From positions 356,001 through 420,000 of the forward strand of contig CAXKVR010000038.1 of assembly GCA_964058845.1 (NCBI GenBank): DNA of 64,000 nt, written 5' to 3'. Origin of the DNA: Carex sylvatica (lineage: Eukaryota; Streptophyta; Magnoliopsida; Poales; Cyperaceae). A model generated the notes under the pieces. It was not told where the DNA came from. It saw only the letters and a program-made list of their open reading frames with translations, and made no database searches. This document shows, in pieces, positions 9,282 to 20,290 of the stretch (its first letter is position 1; each line of letters starts with the position of its first letter). The position numbers and the translations under genes were made by a program.

Positions 9282-12200
9282 ATGTTAGTTGCACTGTATA
9301 TGGGCGGCAAGCTACAAAAGGGTGTAGATGGCGTGTATTACACGAAAGACGCGGCATTTGGCTTCGAGGTTAATGAAAATACCACATTTCAGGAACTTAA
9401 GCAGATAATATACGAAAAGACTGCTATAAACCCCAACAGGTATGAAATAGAATTGGCTACACGGATTGACAACTCACAAAGGGGTGGGGTGGGGGGTAGA
9501 CCTTACTTTGTGAGGTTTTCAATAACAGATGTGAATTTGTGGAGAGTTGTGTACACTCAATTTGAGTCTAGTGGGGTCTCCGTAATGGACATATATTTAA
9601 AGAGCGTTCCCCGAGGTGGGGCTGGACCTTCTAGTGCGGCCGGAGCTGGACCTTCCGGTTATGACAACCCGGGGTACCACCACCACTCCCCTTATGACAA
9701 CTCGGGGTACCACCACCACTCCCCTTATGAAAACCAGGGGTACCACCACCACTCCCCTTATGACAACCAGGGGTACCACAACTCCCCTGAAAATACTGAA
9801 GATACTGAAGAGTTACCACCATTACCCAGACAGACACCCATAATCCCTAGATTTTCAATTATGCCAGAGTCAGGACCGGTACCCGTTAATCAAACTGATA
9901 TTGATATTAATGTTGATGCTATTGATGCCATACCAGAAAGGGAAATGGAAACGGAGGATGAATACGAAGGAATTTGGGAATCCGATGACTTATCAGATGG
10001 CGATGCAATTGCACCAGGTTTATCCAGGGAAGAAAAATTCCCAATTAGAGGTCGGGAAAATAAGCATCCGGTCGCCACATTCAACGATACCACAGCTTTT
10101 GAAGAGGCAGACATTAGTCATTTTGGCCCTCGTGTTGTATACAATGACGAACTTGCCCCGGGGCAACTTTATACCAACATAGATGAACTTATAAAAAAAA
10201 TCTACGAGACTCATGTTCACGGCAACTGGGAATCTAAAATACACAAAAGGGATCGAACAAGATTAGTTGTGCTATGTAAAACTCACCCGCGGTGCGAGTT
10301 TTGCCTTTTTGCAACCCCTGCAGGTTCCGGAGAAGCATGGATGATTAAGAAGTGTGAACCACCCCATACATGCAAGTCTGCATCCACTAGGACAGACCAT
10401 TCACAGCTGACGGCATCACTAATTGCCAATGCAATTGAGGAAGACATTAAGGAGGATCCATCCATGAGCATCAATGCGGTGGCTAGAACCGTCAGACACA
10501 AATACAAATATGTAACCCCAAAATACAACAGGCTGTGGAGAGGTCGTGAACTTGCAATTTGCAGAATATTCGGTAGTTGGAAGGATTCATACGGCTATCT
10601 GGCACCATTGCTCCAGGCCATGGCAAGTACAAATGTCGGTACTGTATATGAGAGGTGGCATGGCCTCTTTTTTGATAAAGAAGGAATGCTAATAGAGGGA
10701 GCTCAAAAATTCAAGGGCATAGCATGGTCTGTTAGTGCTTGTATCCAAGCTGTGCCATACATCAGACCCGTTATCAGCATTGATGCATGCTTCATGTCTG
10801 GCCGTTATGAGGGGAGGTTATTGATAGCATGTGCATATGATGCTGAGAACCAGTTGTTGCCTTTGGCATTTGTAATTGTTCGTAAAGAGGATGGTGAGAA
10901 CTGGGGATTCTTTATGCAGTTTTTAAGAAGACGGGTGATTGGGGAAGGAAAGTTTTTCTATGTGATATCAGACCAGCACAAAGGAATAAAATTTGTGTTT
11001 GATCGTGAAGATTACGGTTGGTCAACACGTACTGGTGAGTGTGTGCACAGGTTGTGTATGCAACACGTTGCGGAAAACCTTTCCAAGGAAACCGGAAATG
11101 ACAAGTGGGTTCTAGAAACATTTAGACGAAATTGCAGAAAGAAAAAGCCGAGAAGAGTGGTAGAGATGAGTCGCAGTTTTGCAAAGGTATATATATTACA
11201 GTTGTTTACATATATTATTGTATTTTTAGACGACGGTTTTTTAGTACAATTGTTTACTTATATTATTTTATTTTCTTATTTTTCTGTAGTACATGCCAAA
11301 GGCAAATCTCTACTTAATGAAGGTCGGCAAAAATAATCCCCGAGATGTCAACGAAGATGCAGCATACGAGAAAATATATCAATCTCGTGATGGAGGTTAG
11401 CGTTGGGGAATTATGACCACCAACGGGTCCGAGTCGCTAAATGCAGTATTCAAGCAGAGCCGGATGTTACTTGTGGCTGCAATTGTAGAAGACACATTTT
11501 ACAAGTTAAATGCCTGGTTTCAAGAACGGCGTGCTAAGGCCGCAGAATTAATAAGGATGAACCAGTCATTTTCAACAAGGGTGGAGGAGAAACTAAAACA
11601 ACACAGGGACAAAGGTGCAACTATGAACGTGATCCCGATGGAAAATGATGGTACAAAATTCGAAGTGCAAAATCCAAATGAATACGTTTCTACCAGCCGC
11701 AAACCAGATGGCACTATGGAGTTTGTGAAGAGGGCTTGCAAGTATGTGGTTAAATTCGGAGATGCCAGGACGGTAACCTGTACATGCCAAGGACCCCAAC
11801 TAAGTCACATACCCTGTAGTCACGTGATGGCGGTATGCCGAGTGAGAAACTACTGTGAGGATCACTATGTTGCTGACATGTATCGTACCGATTACCTTGC
11901 TTCCACTTGGGGTGGATCTTTCCATTCTTATCCCGATCAGCATGAGTGGCCTTTATATGTCGGTGATAGAACACTTCCTTCAGAAGAATGGATAAGAAAG
12001 GGGAGAAGGAGACACAAGCGTGTTGTAATGACCATGGACGAGATGGGCAGTAGGCGACCGTCGGGAAATCGAGCTCGTCGTTCTGTTTCTGAAAGGCGCA
12101 CAGCAGGTATTTTTTTTTTTTGTATGACACTAATTTATGATTTTATTATAGTAGTAACTGAATTGTATTGTTATGTCCAGATGCCATAAACGCACACAAT

Positions 12201-12368
12201 GAAAGAGAAAATGCTAGAGTTGTTGCTGAAGCAACTGGTAGAACACATCGCCCCCCTCCTGCGAGCCAATCATCTAGTAGCCAAGCATCTACAAGTAATG
12301 CTACACCTGCCGCTGGTACAAGAAAATCTGGTCGTTTTTTAGGTTTATTCGCACGTCGGGCCAAATGA
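9282..12368 (+). pseudogene. MULE 2 transposase (mudrA-type), three exons, one in-frame TAG
   Basis: Exons 9,282-11,186, 11,290-12,106 and 12,181-12,368 join in phase across GT-AG introns to about 969 codons. From the N terminus: a PB1-like segment (VALYMGGKLQKG, residues 1-105); four 11-residue His-rich repeats of the type YDNPGYHHHSP (about 126-168); an acidic linker; the MuDR DNA-binding region with CKTHPRCEFC and CEPPHTC (about 275-370); the DDE core, RPVISIDACFMSGRYEG (first Asp near 500) and VISDQHKGI (second Asp near 563); a SWIM zinc finger CTCQGPQLSHIPCSHV in exon 2; and a basic, Ser-rich C terminus. The product would bind the TIRs and cut and re-insert the element in the nucleus. 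A TAG at 11,398-11,400, just before RWGIMTTNGSE, would truncate it after the DDE core. Everything else is open, so loss of activity is recent or the stop is read through. Confidence 0.88.
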
Positions 12369-12793
12369 AGTTCTTCACTCTATTGCTAGTGTGAAAATAA
12401 GCTACGAACTTTAATTGTATTGCATAACTTTAGTTGTATTGTTGAACTTTAGTTGTATTGTTCAATTTTAGTTGTATTGTTGAACTGCTGTAATTTAATT
12501 GTATTGTTAAACTATTTTAAACTAATTCAGAACTACACGCCCTGCCGCAGGCGGTCTGCTGGAAGACGATTTTAGAATTGCTTAGTTTTAAAAATGATGA
12601 AATATATAAGTTATAACTTAGATGAGACGGTTCCGATATAATGACTTAGTTTTAAAACTTGGTTAGTTATAATTATGTTGTAACTAATAACTTTTTTTTG
12701 ACGCCCGCAAATAAAAACCACGAAATGTAAAGTGATAACAACATAAAAGTCATAATGAAAAAAAGTTAATAGTACAGTCCCAAACATATAATA
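12369..12793. other. Spacer between the convergent MULE 2 genes
   Basis: Holds the 3' ends of both genes. Near 12,410-12,510 the motif TTTAGTTGTATTGTTGAAC is repeated four to five times with changes. AT-rich; no reading frame of interest. Confidence 0.5.
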
Positions 12794-15700
12794 CTACAGT
12801 CCCAGAGTCAAAATACTACAGTCATAACTAAAAAAAAAAAAACATCTGCCTCGTTGTTTCTTTCCGGAGGGATCCCACCTATCAGCTGCTTTGCCTTTGC
12901 GATCCCTGTGTGGCTGCTGGCGCCTCTGTATCTGACTCTGCGGACTAATATCTCCGAAGTCATCCTCTGCACCCTCCTCTCCCATATCCTCTTGAACCTC
13001 TGTATACATGTGATGCATACCTGTGCCATCTCCCCATGGATCAAATGGTAGAGATGACTATGCATCGGCCGACTGTGTACGCATGTCCCATGGATCTTGC
13101 CCCCAGGTTGGAGGATACGTGGAAGGAGGCGGTGCGCCAAATAATGCAGAGGCAAATCCATCTACAGTCTCCCCTGTACTCCCACCAGCCTCGTAGTAGT
13201 GCTCCATTGTATCTCCATAACGTGGTCGGTGGGAGCCTATCACCTCTGCATCTGTACACAGGGCATCCACGCTAAACTCGGCATCGGCATCCCAACGAGG
13301 TGCTCCATCCTAAATTTAAATAATGTTAGATTTTCTTCATACACAGAACTCTGCAATAAATAATATAAACCGGTAACTGACCTGGCCAAGCTCTGCCGGA
13401 ACTCCATATTTATTTCTATAAGCGTTCCATCCTTGGGTATTCAACACCCAGTCGTGGAACTCCCAACCTGTGGTATCACCTGCATAATTGAACGTTAACT
13501 TAGTTAGAACAAAGAATCGGAGGAAAATAAAATGATTGTGTGTGTCCTACTTTCAATATTAACCGAGTAATCACCTGAAGGAGGTGGCGGCATCTCATCG
13601 GCGTAGACAGGGACTCGTTCATGATTCGGATTTCGCGGTGTATCTTTTATCTCCCTCCAATTGATGTTCTCCCCAGCATCGCGCAGCTTGCCAACTAGGC
13701 GGCCATCCCAACCACCTCTCTCCACGACTGGTGCACTGTGCTGGAGCATTTGACATCCTATGGCACGCCAAGCATCCTTCGCCATGCAGGCTAGACTATG
13801 TCCAACTCCTCTGATGGCTGTCAATACCTGCACACAACATATTTTCATTATTATGAAAATAAGAAGTGTAATTAAAATTTATAATTTTTAATTAAAGTAT
13901 GTTTAAGTATTTACCGAGTGAGCATTGACCGGACCCCAAGGCATGTAATTTCTAGATGAATCCATCAGTCTACGTCGAAGGATGTCGCCATAATGACCTG
14001 TAAGGTAGACTGACGGCATGCCGTATCTCTGAAACCATACATCATATCTCAAAGACCCGGGACCAATACCCAATGACTCAGGAGGTGGTGGACTCCATAA
14101 GTGCTGATCCGGATGTCGAGTCCAGTCATACTCCAGGCTGAAACGCTGGCTCCAGTCGACTTTGGGCTTAGTATGCGTCGTACTGCAAGTACAATTAATT
14201 AGAAAAACGGAAAACATTGGCAATATTAAAGTGATAATAAAATTAAGTACATAGTACTTACTTGTGGAACTTCTCAGTATCATCCTTACCCATCAGCGGG
14301 TACTCCGGGATGAAAGCATCTAACCCAAACTGTCGAGACACCCGATCGGGATAGTGGTACTCCACTATCCAGAAACAAACGACCTGTCCCTGGTAATACC
14401 AGAGTGATCTCTGCTGTAATGTGAGCTAACTCAGAAGCCTGTGCTGATAGAATGGACGATATGGAAACCAATCGATACTCGCATCTACGAGCATCTGGAG
14501 CTGACCCCGGACATAAGAAACTCCCCTACCAGTCTCCTCATAGCTGTGGTGAAGGCCCCATATGGCACCATATGCGGAGCATCTATCTAAATCAGTCACT
14601 CCCCACCGAAGAGGTGGATCTGGTATAACTGGCCGACATACCGGCAGATGTGACCACGACCAATGCTGGAGCAAAAGAAGCGGTCCGTGAAGCTGCTTGT
14701 TCCTCACCTGAAATTTTAACTTAAAATAAGAACTCGGTATTTATTCAACCTTAAATAACAACGTAATTTTAATAACAAAATTAGTACAGACTTACCAGAC
14801 AAGCATGACACAGGGCTCTGTATAAGTGGGCGAGAACAGCTCCACCCCAGTTCCACCTCGATGGAGAAAGCATGTCCCTCAAAAGAGAGAGAAACATAAT
14901 CGGGACCGCGTCACCGTTGGAGTCCACGAACATGACTGCCCCACACAAATCCAGCACATACGCCCTAGTATACCTACAATATAAAATAATAGGTTATTTT
15001 ACATAGTTGACATTATTGTTGAATTAATAAGTTATTTTAAAGGGTGTAATGGTACCTCAAGACCGCATCATCGTCAGTAGTCTCAGGATGTATCCGATTC
15101 TGAAAGAAGTGAGAACGAAGTGCCACCAAAGAAATACAGTAACTAGAAAACCGTAAGTCATCCTCATCCTTCTTCTTCTTCTTCAATTTCTTCTGCAGAT
15201 TCTTCGGATGACACCCCAGCAACTCCGGTATCATCATCTGCAGGTCTGGATGGTCTGAGATGCCACCTATGGGGACACCATCGATAGGTAAACCCTATAG
15301 GGCACTCACATCAGCAAGTGTGACTGTCATCGCCCCAACCGGAAGATGAAATGTATGGGTCTCAGGTCGCCATCTCTCGGCTAGACCATGCATAAGAGAT
15401 ATATCGATCTTACTCTGCGGCATGGTGGCAATCTGATACAACCCAAGATTAATGAGGCATCGCTGCATCAATGGATGTGCAACGAACGGAATCTCTGACC
15501 TGCGGTGCCTCACCTTAAGCATGACATCGTCCTGTATTTATTATCAATTTGTGAGACTCAAATCGTGTCATTTTTTAGTACTATTTAACATTATGTATAA
15601 AAATCACGTACCTCAATAGATGCCAACGAGACACGATGCTTAACATGATGGGTCCATAGAAGAGGACTGAAAGTGTCAGGATCATGCCAACCATCTCTAC

Positions 15701-15935
15701 GCCCGGTCTGAGATGACGGACCCGCTCCAGTCGGATCCTCAAATTCTGCTCCAGCCATATCCTCATATGACTGACCCGCTCCACCCAAGGTCGGACCCGC
15801 TCCAGTCGGATCCACTGAGGATGGACTCGCTCCAGTCGGATCCACTGAGGACGGACCCGCTCCAGGCGGGTCCATAGCATCTGGACCCGCTCCAGGCACT
15901 GATGGGTCTCTCCACCGTCTAGAAGATCTACGCAT
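12794..15935 (-). pseudogene. Plant mobile domain (PMD) gene carried by MULE 2, eight exons, three in-frame TAGs
   Basis: Exons on -: 15,935-15,612; 15,531-15,056; 14,973-14,796; 14,707-14,262; 14,182-13,915; 13,827-13,575; 13,479-13,382; 13,309 to about 12,794. All junctions are GT-AG and all phases join. Exon 1 starts MRRSSRRW and holds decapeptide repeats GAGPSSVDPT. The PMD follows: MQRCLINLGLYQIA, ADVSAL, GLPIDGVPI, a lysine-rich insert, WGGAVLAHLYRALCHA, GPLLLLQHWSW, FWIVEYHYPDRVSRQFG, WFQRYGMPSVYL. Exon 8 has a basic, Gln/Arg-rich tail. TAG codons lie at 15,295-15,297 (after ADVSAL), 14,426-14,428 (after HRLLS) and 13,058-13,060 (after QSADA). Host PMD proteins MAIN and MAIL1 act with a PP7-like phosphatase in silencing and genome stability; whether TE-borne copies influence silencing is unknown. 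The C-terminal limit is uncertain: 13,058 if the last TAG is the true stop. Confidence 0.85.
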
Positions 15936-16249
15936 ACTACATTTTAAAAAATATATATAATCAATCACAATAATTAAAAAATAGTAATTACACATATTTT
16001 TATTATCACAACAACAATACATGATACTGTTGGTTGTAGCAATAATCTTTTTCGTCTATTTGACTAATTTGCAAAAACATACAATTATTGAATTTTACGA
16101 TTTCTTTTAGTTTCGAAGAATATGTAGGTTCAAGTAAAATGGAATAGCAAAAGGGAATACTTGGACTGAAGAAATCATGAAGACATCTATCAAGAATTCG
16201 AATTGTAAAATCAAAAGCTTGGTAAAGTAAGTTTGAGGTTGTTTAAACA

Positions 16250-16850
16250 GGGATAAAACATTGGTAACGTTTATAAAACGTTGGTAACATTTATAAAACG
16301 TTGTAACGTTTTTATGAAACGTTATAACGTTTTAGAGAATTTCAGAACTGCTCAATACAGCTGTCTCTATTCTTTCTTAAACGTTGTAACGTTTAAAGCA
16401 TGTCAGAGCTGTAAGCACATAATTCAAAATGAAACGTTGTAACGTTTCTTATAAACGTTGTAACGATTTAATTAATTCTGAGCTTTAGAAATTCCTGTTT
16501 TTGATCAAGTTTGAGTTAGTGAAAAACGTTACATAACATTTTAGGAAACGTTGGTAACGTTTTGATATGTTAGCTGAGCTGTCAGAAAATTAAAACCCTA
16601 AATCGCATTTAGCTAAAACGTTGTAACGTTTTAGGAAACGTTGTAACGTTTTAGGAAACGTTGTAACGTTTTAGGAAACGTTGTAACGTTTTAGGAAACG
16701 TTGTAACGTTTTAGGAAACGTTGTAACGTTTTAGGAAACGTTGGTAACGTTTTGATCAGTTAGCTGAGCTGTCAGAAAATTAAAACCCTAAATCGCATTT
16801 AGCTAAAACGTTGTAACGTTTTAGGAAACGTTGGTAACGTTTTAGGTCAA
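16250..16850. repeat. Palindromic AACGTT array upstream of the PMD gene
   Basis: The unit AAACGTTGTAACGTTTTAGG repeats in tandem (about 20-bp period) six times at 16,616-16,745 and recurs singly or in variant spacing (AACGTTGGTAACGTT) from about 16,260. Each unit is two AACGTT palindromes separated by GT or GGT. A larger block starting TTAGCTGAGCTGTCAGAAAA occurs near 16,569 and 16,759, so the array also grew by a ~190-bp duplication. Confidence 0.92.
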
Positions 16851-16870
16851 TTTATTTTTACTTAATATAT

Positions 16871-17000
16871 ATACATGTCTTTCGTCAATTAACTTCAAAT
16901 TAATTTGTACTAATTTATATACATGTCTTTCGTCAATTAACTTCAAATTAATTTGTATTAATATATATACATGTCTTTCGTCAATTAACTTCAAAAAACC
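16871..17000. repeat. 48-bp tandem repeat, three copies
   Basis: ACATGTCTTTCGTCAATTAA starts at 16,873, 16,921 and 16,969, exactly 48 bp apart. The third copy is cut short after ACTTC. It lies between the AACGTT array and the right TIR. Confidence 0.9.
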
Positions 17001-17395
17001 CTCAACCCTAAATTTTGTAAACCATAAACTCTAACTTTAAATTTTTAAACAAATCAAATAATTCAACCATAATAACCCCAAATTGAACCATAAACCCTAA
17101 ATTCAAAGAAGGGAATCATAAACTATAAATTTTTAAGCAATTCACAATTCATAACCATAAACCCTAAATTGAACTATATCACATTCAAAAAATTTAAGCA
17201 ATTCTACCATAATAATTTTTTTATTAATAATCCCCAATCCAAACAATTCAATAAAGCACCAAATTCGAACAATTGGAGCAATTCAACTAATTGGAGCAAT
17301 TCAACAAATTCGAAACAACTCTAATTCAATCATTATCGAGTCACAATTCAACCAATTCACCAATTCAACTAATTCAACCATTATCGATTCACTAA

Positions 17396-17418
17396 TCCTA
17401 ACCCTAACCCTAACCCTA
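17396..17418 (-). repeat. Short internal telomere-type motif (CCCTAA)3
   Basis: CTAACCCTAACCCTAACCCT within MULE 2 is a hexamer-type run, unlike the heptamer of the chromosome end. AAACCCTAAA-like motifs are frequent in the surrounding 400 bp. It may be chance or a telo-box-like promoter motif. Confidence 0.5.
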
Positions 17419-17720
17419 AATTGAACTAATCAAATCGAAAAAACTTACATTCAAGAGAAGCTCAGTACAGTGGCGGTGCTCGGTGCAGCGGCCGTGACGA
17501 TGCTCAATGCAGTGGTGGCACCGAGCCCGAGAGAAAGTGAGCACAAAGGAGAGAACGAGAGGGAGAGGAGCGGAGCAGTGGCGGTGGCGGAGACAAGGGC
17601 GGCGACGCAATTTTTTTTTTTTTTCCTTTTTCTGGTTTGGTTCGGAGCAAGGCAGAGGGGGGGGCGGGATTAGGGAAGAGGAGAGGGAGGGAGGGGGCGG
17701 CTCACGGGTGGGTATTAATT

Positions 17721-17901
17721 CATAGCGGACCGCCAGGGGGGGTGGTTTGCTTGGGGTAGTGGACCGCCCAGGGGGGGCCGGTTTCCTTCAATATATGGAC
17801 CGCCTGGGGCCCTGGCTGTCGGGGTAGTAATAAAAAAAAATTTAACACGAGGGTATTGTTAAAATTTTGGTTTTTTTAAGGGGTATTAATAAAAATGGCC
17901 G
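17721..17901 (-). repeat. MULE 2 right terminal inverted repeat
   Basis: The reverse complement of this stretch follows 8,787-8,995 almost base for base apart from shorter C runs. It ends AAAATGGCCG directly before the CTAAAGAAC duplication. Confidence 0.93.
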
Positions 17902-17913
17902 CTAAAGAACTAT

Positions 17914-18883
17914 TGATAAGCATAAATTATATACACATTTGATCTAGATTTTATTATGAAATAACACCAATTATCTTGTATTTATAATATAAAGTGATTA
18001 AAATACACCTAGAATCAAGTTATTGCAGTTATTTGGCTTTTCTATGCAGGAAATAATGCAAAATAGCAAAAATACCCCCCAGTGCGGATCAACCACCCGC
18101 ACTGCGGATCAATCCAGCCGCACTCGCGGCGCAGAGGAAAAGTCCGAGCCTAGTGCGGACGCACTGAGGCCAGTGCGGATGAGCCCATCCGCATTCAATA
18201 CTTAGCCAAAATTCAGCAACTTCAGAAGAGCAGATTCCACCCGCACTGCGGGTCATCCATCCGCAGTGGCACCCGCATCCAGAGAAATTCGCAGAAGTTA
18301 AAAAAGGAAACTTGTCCCAGTGCGAGTGAAGCCACCCGCAGTGCGGGTCATCCATCCGCACTGGACCCGCAGAAAACCAATAACTGCCCGGTTTGACAGT
18401 TTTTCTATTTTTAGCGCTTTATGGACGCGTTTTTACTACCAGAAATACACATACTTGCCAGGGAAGTAATGTAAAAGAGAGCACCCACTAACCCCACCTT
18501 CTAGCCTCTAAATCGGGCATAATCCTTGGCTATAAAAGAGAGAGTCATTTCCCATTCAAGGATCATTCACACCAACACATCAACCAACACACCATCATTC
18601 TCTCTCTTCACACACACTTAGCGATAAATTCTGGAGTGAGGAAAGCTTTCAGGGAAGGAGAAGAAGGTTCAAGCAAGAAGAAGGCAAGATTTAGGTTCTT
18701 GAATCAATAAAGGGTGTAATCATTTCTTTTATTTCATTTCTTCTTACTTTGCCAATTTTTGTAATGGATCTCTCCAAGAGTGAGTAGTTCTCTCTCTAGG
18801 GGTTTAGGTCATCATGCATGAACTTGTTTAATTCTATTCTATTTGGTTATTTGCTTTTATTATGATTGTTTTATGGGATTTGA
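17914..18883 (+). repeat. Inverted copy of the Athila-like LTR (left arm)
   Basis: Starts TGATAAGCATAAATTATATA three bases after the MULE 2 target duplication and matches the reverse complement of 19,321-20,290 for 970 bp with no length difference and only a few base changes. It carries a cluster of GC-rich imperfect palindromes (CCGCACTGCGGAT type, 18,080-18,365), then a TATA box (TATAAAAGAG at 18,531) and presumably the transcription start. It is a retrotransposon LTR from its first TG through U3/R, and lies in the opposite orientation to the element that follows. Confidence 0.85.
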
Positions 18884-19320
18884 CGAGGTTTCTAACCTAA
18901 TATGTTATTAAGGGTCAGTTTCGTGAATTAATAACGTGCCTAGGTAATTCGGACTTCACGATTAGGTCCTTCACCCTAGCTACCTAGACCATAAGCTCTT
19001 GTTAGTCTCTCCTCTCCTCAAATATTGGTACTTCACGGTTTGGTCGTTCATACCAATATCCGATTTGATTTGAGATGTCCTAATTAGGGTTTGACTTCAC
19101 GGTTAGGTCCTTCACCAAGTCCCTAACCTTAATTTCTATAGTTCCGACTTAGATTAAATTGGTTAGAATCTTAATCTAAACCTAGGATATTTACATTCAT
19201 AATTTGGTACTATCCTATTGATCATAGTCAATTTTGGTTCTTTCGAAACCAAAACGGGATACTACAATTCAAGTACTAACTATGTAATTAACACAAATGA
19301 TAAATCACAGAAATTAACAA
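18884..19320. other. Spacer between the two inverted LTR arms
   Basis: 437 bp of single-copy sequence with three related motifs of the type CTTCACG(G/A)TTAGGTCCTTCA near 18,953, 19,030 and 19,090. It is probably the rest of one LTR (U5 side), but which arm it belongs to cannot be settled by eye. No coding potential was seen. Confidence 0.45.
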
Positions 19321-20290
19321 TCAAATCCCATAAAACAATCATAATAAAAGCAAATAACCAAATAGAATAGAATTAAACAAGTTCATGCATGATGACCTAA
19401 ACCCCTAGAGAGAGAACTACTCACTCTTGGAGAGATCCATTACAAAAATTGGCAAAGTAAGAAGAAATGAAATAAAAGAAATGATTACACCCTTTATTGA
19501 ATCAAGAACCTCAATCTTGCCTTCTTCTTGCTTGAACCTTCTTCTCCTTCCCTGAAAGCTTTCCTTACTCCAGAATTTATCGCTAAGTGTGTGTAAAGAG
19601 AGAGAATGATGGTGTGTTTGTTGATGTGTTGGTGTGAATGATCCTTGAATGGGAAAGGACTCTCTCTTTTATAGCCAAGGATTATGCCCGATTTAGAGGC
19701 TAGAAGGTGGGGTTAGTGGGTGCTCTCTTTTACATTACTTCCCTGGCAAGTATGTGTATTTCTGGTAGTAAAAACGCGTCCATAAAGCGCCAAAAATAGA
19801 AAAACTGTCAAACCGGGCAGTTATTGGTTTTCTGCGGGTCCAGTGCGGATGGATGACCCGCACTGCGGGTGGCTTCACTCGCACTGGGACAAGTTTCCTT
19901 TTTTAACTTCTGCGAATTTCTCTGGATGCGGGTGCCACTGCGGATGGATGACCCGCAGTGCGGGTGGAATCTGCTCTTCTGAAGTTGCTGAATTTTGGCT
20001 AAGTATTGAATGCGGATGGGCTCATCCGCACTGGCCTCAGTGCGTCCGCACTAGGCTCGGACTTTTCCTCTGCGCCGCGAGTGCGGCTGGATTGATCCGC
20101 AGTGCGGGTGGTTGATCCGCACTGGGGGGTATTTTTGCTATTTTGCATTATTTCCTGCATAGAAAAGCCAAATAACTGCCATAACTTGATTCTAGGTGTA
20201 TTTTAATCACTTTATATTATAAATACAAGATAATTGGTGTTATTTCATAATAAAATCTAGATCAAATGTGTATATAATTTATGCTTATCA
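19321..20290 (-). repeat. 3' LTR (first 970 bp) of the minus-strand Athila-like element
   Basis: On the minus strand it begins TGATAAGC at 20,290, directly after the polypurine-type tract (20,291-20,306), so it is in the correct place and orientation for the 3' LTR of the gag-protease element. It contains the same palindrome cluster (19,840-20,125) and TATA box (about 19,666-19,673) as its inverted twin. Confidence 0.85.

Larger units (their letters stand above)
15936..17720. promoter_or_regulatory. Long 5' region of the MULE 2 PMD gene
   Basis: About 1.8 kb between the PMD start codon and the right TIR. It holds the AACGTT array, a 48-bp tandem repeat, many AAACCCTAAA motifs and, near the TIR, a GA/GC-rich tract (about 17,460-17,710). 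No promoter element could be fixed. The region has no coding sequence I can support and is presumed to drive the minus-strand PMD gene. Confidence 0.5.
8778..17910. mobile_element. MULE 2: complete Mutator-like element with 9-bp target duplication, transposase and PMD gene
   Basis: CTAAAGAAC occurs at 8,778-8,786 and again at 17,902-17,910. Between them the element (8,787-17,901, 9,115 bp) starts CGGCCATTTTTATTAATA and ends with its reverse complement. A 9-bp target duplication with long TIRs is the Mutator signature. Inside, a transposase gene (+, 9,282-12,368) and a PMD gene (-, 15,935 to about 12,794) are transcribed towards each other from opposite TIRs, the layout of maize MuDR with PMD in place of mudrB. 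The intact duplication and well-matched TIRs indicate a relatively young insertion. Coding capacity is compromised by four in-frame TAG codons. Confidence 0.95.

Noticed and set aside
9597..9843. Several frames on both strands over 9,597-9,843
   Set aside because: Shadows of the 33-bp His-rich repeat of the transposase; only the frame continuous with 9,282-11,186 fits the family.
17396..17418. Interstitial telomere inside MULE 2 as evidence of chromosome fusion
   Set aside because: Only three hexamers within an element that has moved; far too short and in a mobile context.
18089..20115. Identical 90-codon frames at 18,361-18,089 (-) and 19,843-20,115 (+), Cys/Trp/His-rich
   Set aside because: They arise from the palindrome cluster in the two inverted LTR arms; no start context or family supports a protein.
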